This document shows positions 5,365 to 6,478 of a stretch of 6,478 nucleotides of DNA, in pieces. The stretch covers positions 1-6,478 of the forward strand of contig PXQZ01000095.1 in NCBI GenBank assembly GCA_003021755.1, written 5' to 3'. Each line of letters begins with the position of its first letter. The stretch's first letter is position 1. The position numbers were made by a program, and so were the translations under genes. Under the pieces are notes generated by a model that saw nothing but the letters and a program-made list of their open reading frames with translations, had not been told where the DNA came from and ran no database searches. This DNA is from Halobacteriales archaeon QH_8_67_36 (GTDB lineage Archaea; Halobacteriota; Halobacteria; Halobacteriales; Haloarculaceae).

Positions 5365-6070
5365 CAGCGCCGTGGGCGTGGTGGGGGATCCAGCGGTGGC
5401 CGACCGACTCCGCGAGGCGGGGTCGTCGGTCGTCGCGGGCGCTGTCGACAGCGTCCCGGCGACCGAGCGGGTCGTCGCCGTCGGCCAGTCGGCTGTTCGG
5501 GCCGTCGCGGCCGCCGATGCCGACCCATTAGTGCTTCCCGTCGCCGCCGGCCGCGGCCTCCGCTCCGTGGCTCATGGCGCCGTGCCAGCCGCCGTCGCGG
5601 GGCTGGACGCGGCACGCGTCGAGCGCCACCCCGTGTTCGAGGTGGACGCCGGCGACGTGGCCACGGCGGTGTTCGACGTGACGGCAGTCACGACCGAGGC
5701 GGCACATATCTCCGAGTACGCCGTCGAGACGACGACCGACCGGGTCGGGCAGTTCCGGGCCGACGGGGTGACGCTGGCGACGCCAGCGGGGTCGCCCGGC
5801 TACGCGCGTCGCATCGGCGGGCCGGTGCTCGCGCCGGCGGCCGCGATAGGGGTCGTCGTCCCCATCGCCCCGTTCCAGACGAACCCGGACCACTGGGTGG
5901 TTTCACTCGACGGGCTGTCGGTCTCCGTCGAGCGCGACGAGGCGACCGTCGCGCTGTACGCCGACGGTGATGAGGTGGCGACGGTGGCCTGCGGGGGAGC
6001 GGTGTCCCTGCGGCGAGTCGGGACCCTCCGAGTCGCCGTCCTGACGGAGAGCTGTTCCCGGTTCCGCTGA
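5357..6070 (+). CDS. NAD-kinase-fold protein lacking the GGDG catalytic loop
   Basis: 237 residues related to ATP-NAD kinases (NAD phosphorylation to NADP). Seen: the C-terminal half matches the kinase beta-sandwich: AVFDVTAVTTEAAHISEY (104-121) at the place of the usual ALNEVVV segment, then FRADGVTLATPAGSPGYARR (133-152) for the family's RADGLIVSTPTGSTAY, then IGGPVLAP and VVVPIAPF. The N-terminal half is short; where NAD kinases have the invariant GGDGT/N ATP-binding loop, this reads VVAVGQSAVRAVA (39-51), so the catalytic Asp is missing. The Asn of the NE motif is also replaced (FD). Known family biology makes NAD kinase activity unlikely; a divergent, regulatory or ligand-sensing role is inferred. 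ATG 5357 overlaps the reductase stop in ATGAGTGA. Reductase and paralogue may be translationally coupled, linking nicotinamide cofactor to lipid reduction, or the gene may use the T7 element as its own promoter. Confidence 0.8.
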   Translation: MSDSAVGVVGDPAVADRLREAGSSVVAGAVDSVPATERVVAVGQSAVRAVAAADADPLVLPVAAGRGLRSVAHGAVPAAVAGLDAARVERHPVFEVDAGDVATAVFDVTAVTTEAAHISEYAVETTTDRVGQFRADGVTLATPAGSPGYARRIGGPVLAPAAAIGVVVPIAPFQTNPDHWVVSLDGLSVSVERDEATVALYADGDEVATVACGGAVSLRRVGTLRVAVLTESCSRFR

Positions 6071-6102
6071 GACGGGCTGGTGGCGTGACGGACCGACGCC
6101 GG

Positions 6103-6128
6103 TTGTCGTCCAAAACGAGTTGCGACAA
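6103..6128 (+). terminator. Weak stem-loop downstream of the NAD-kinase-like gene
   Basis: Arms TTGTCG (6103-6108) and CGACAA (6123-6128) around a 14-nt loop, followed about 25 nt later by the T-rich GTTTACTTT (6155-6163). It may mark the transcript end. The stem is short, so the T-rich stretch is the better clue. Confidence 0.25.
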
Positions 6129-6250
6129 TCGGTGTGCCCCGCGGAAATGGTCGTGTTTACTTTAGCAGCAACGGATCTAGAGAGCCAGAAAGCCCCCGCG
6201 TTCTCAGCTCCCGCGGCTCGCTGCGCTCGCGTAGCGTGCTTGCGTCGTCC

Positions 6251-6271
6251 TCAGAAATCTTCGATTTCTGA
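6251..6271. repeat. 9-bp perfect hairpin, TTC loop
   Basis: Arms TCAGAAATC (6251-6259) and GATTTCTGA (6263-6271). It lies inside the 13-bp outer inverted repeat. Confidence 0.85.
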
Positions 6272-6278
6272 TGGGCTG

Positions 6279-6299
6279 CGGTAGAGCTTCGCTCTACCG
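6279..6299. repeat. 9-bp perfect hairpin, TTC loop
   Basis: Arms CGGTAGAGC (6279-6287) and GCTCTACCG (6291-6299), 7 nt after the preceding hairpin and of identical size and loop. Confidence 0.85.
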
Positions 6300-6324
6300 A
6301 ACGCCGGGGTTCGCTGAGAACGCG

Positions 6325-6385
6325 GCCCCTTTCAGCCCCACCCATGCCGGCTGGTTAACCGGCTACGGGTGGGGCTGAAAGGGGC
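6325..6385. repeat. 19-bp perfect inverted repeat with structured 23-nt loop
   Basis: Left arm 6325-6343 (GCCCCTTTCAGCCCCACCC) pairs perfectly with 6367-6385. The loop contains a further GCCGG/CCGGC pair (6346-6350 with 6359-6363) around the self-complementary GGTTAACC (6353-6360). A perfect 19-bp palindrome is far beyond chance in this length of DNA, pointing to a transposon end, recombination site or very stable RNA hairpin. Confidence 0.9.
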
Positions 6386-6388
6386 GTT

Positions 6389-6407
6389 GTCGGCGCTTCG
6401 CGCCGAC
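6389..6407. repeat. 8-bp perfect hairpin, TTC loop
   Basis: Arms GTCGGCGC (6389-6396) and GCGCCGAC (6400-6407), starting 3 nt after the 19-bp stem. Confidence 0.85.
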
Positions 6408-6411
6408 TGCT

Positions 6412-6432
6412 CGGGAGACCTGCGGTCTCCCG
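6412..6432. repeat. 9-bp perfect hairpin, TGC loop
   Basis: Arms CGGGAGACC (6412-6420) and GGTCTCCCG (6424-6432), starting 4 nt after the previous hairpin. A T/G wobble could add one pair outside. Confidence 0.85.
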
Positions 6433-6478
6433 GTGGCCTGCTACACGAAGGCGGACGACGTAAGCACCGCAGGGAACG

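Larger units (their letters stand above)
6196..6432. other. Cluster of strong stem-loops, candidate mobile-element remnant or structured RNA
   Basis: No protein gene is supported in 6071-6478, but this stretch is packed with perfect inverted repeats: 13-bp arms 6196-6208/6313-6325 enclosing two 9-bp hairpins (6251-6271 and 6279-6299), then a 19-bp stem (6325-6385), an 8-bp hairpin (6389-6407) and a 9-bp hairpin (6412-6432). Four of the small hairpins have 3-nt loops (TTC three times, TGC once). Such nested hairpins near a gene end recall subterminal structures of IS200/IS605-family elements or MITEs, or a folded non-coding RNA. No transposase is visible, though an element could continue past the window end. 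The remaining bases 6433-6478 hold nothing I recognise. Confidence 0.55.

Noticed and set aside
6270..6310. tRNA-like GGTAGAGC...GCTCTACC stem
   Set aside because: It is a 3-nt-loop hairpin; no acceptor stem, T-arm consensus or anticodon arm could be assembled around it.
6157..6345. 62-codon minus-strand open frame through the hairpin cluster
   Set aside because: It coincides with the inverted repeats, so its codons are dictated by the palindromes, and it has no recognisable domain. It could be a transposase tail only if an element is found next to it.
6251..6432. CRISPR array
   Set aside because: The repeated elements are hairpins of different sequence with irregular spacing, not identical direct repeats with unique spacers.

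Overview
The window looks like a stretch of a halophilic archaeal (class Halobacteria) chromosome. The reasons are high G+C, strongly GC-biased third codon positions, very acidic proteins, a twin-arginine lipoprotein signal, TATA-like boxes about 26-28 nt upstream of start codons (leaderless genes), and an archaeal-lipid-type geranylgeranyl reductase. Genus cannot be fixed from the sequence alone. All family assignments come from reading motifs and from remembered family features; no database search was run.

Layout. (1) 29-199, minus: a very short Tat lipoprotein with a Gly/Glu-rich tail. (2) 215-478: non-coding, with a weak hint of a decayed membrane-protein end on the minus strand. (3) 479-1849, plus: a full-length class I-type photolyase/cryptochrome with intact electron-transfer tryptophans but some unusual substrate-pocket residues. 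(4) 1958-2655, plus: a metallophosphoesterase pseudogene made of three collinear fragments, with two internal deletions, one frame change, a nonsense codon and lost metal ligands. (5) 2656-2824: a convergent intergenic region holding a duplicated copy of the neighbouring gene's 3' end (37-bp perfect direct repeat) and an imperfect inverted repeat. (6) 2825-4012, minus: a helical protein of unknown function with an isoprenoid-synthase-like Asp-rich motif and an inserted low-complexity segment. (7) 4013-4092: a compact divergent promoter region with a 13-bp palindrome. (8) 4093-5364, plus: a geranylgeranyl reductase family flavoprotein. (9) 5357-6070, plus, overlapping it by 8 nt: an NAD-kinase-fold protein lacking the GGDG catalytic loop. 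(10) 6071-6478: no gene; a dense cluster of strong stem-loops that looks like a mobile-element remnant or a structured RNA.

How the parts may work together. The reductase saturates geranylgeranyl chains of archaeal lipids. The divergently transcribed Asp-rich protein shares its promoter region and may belong to the same isoprenoid/lipid theme. The overlapping NAD-kinase-like gene could be a cofactor-sensing or divergent enzyme coupled to it. These links are inferred from position. The photolyase is independent DNA repair. The two most novel-looking items are the 6196-6432 hairpin cluster and the degenerate NAD-kinase paralogue coupled to the reductase. The 1958-2863 interval is clearly a site of gene decay and local duplication.
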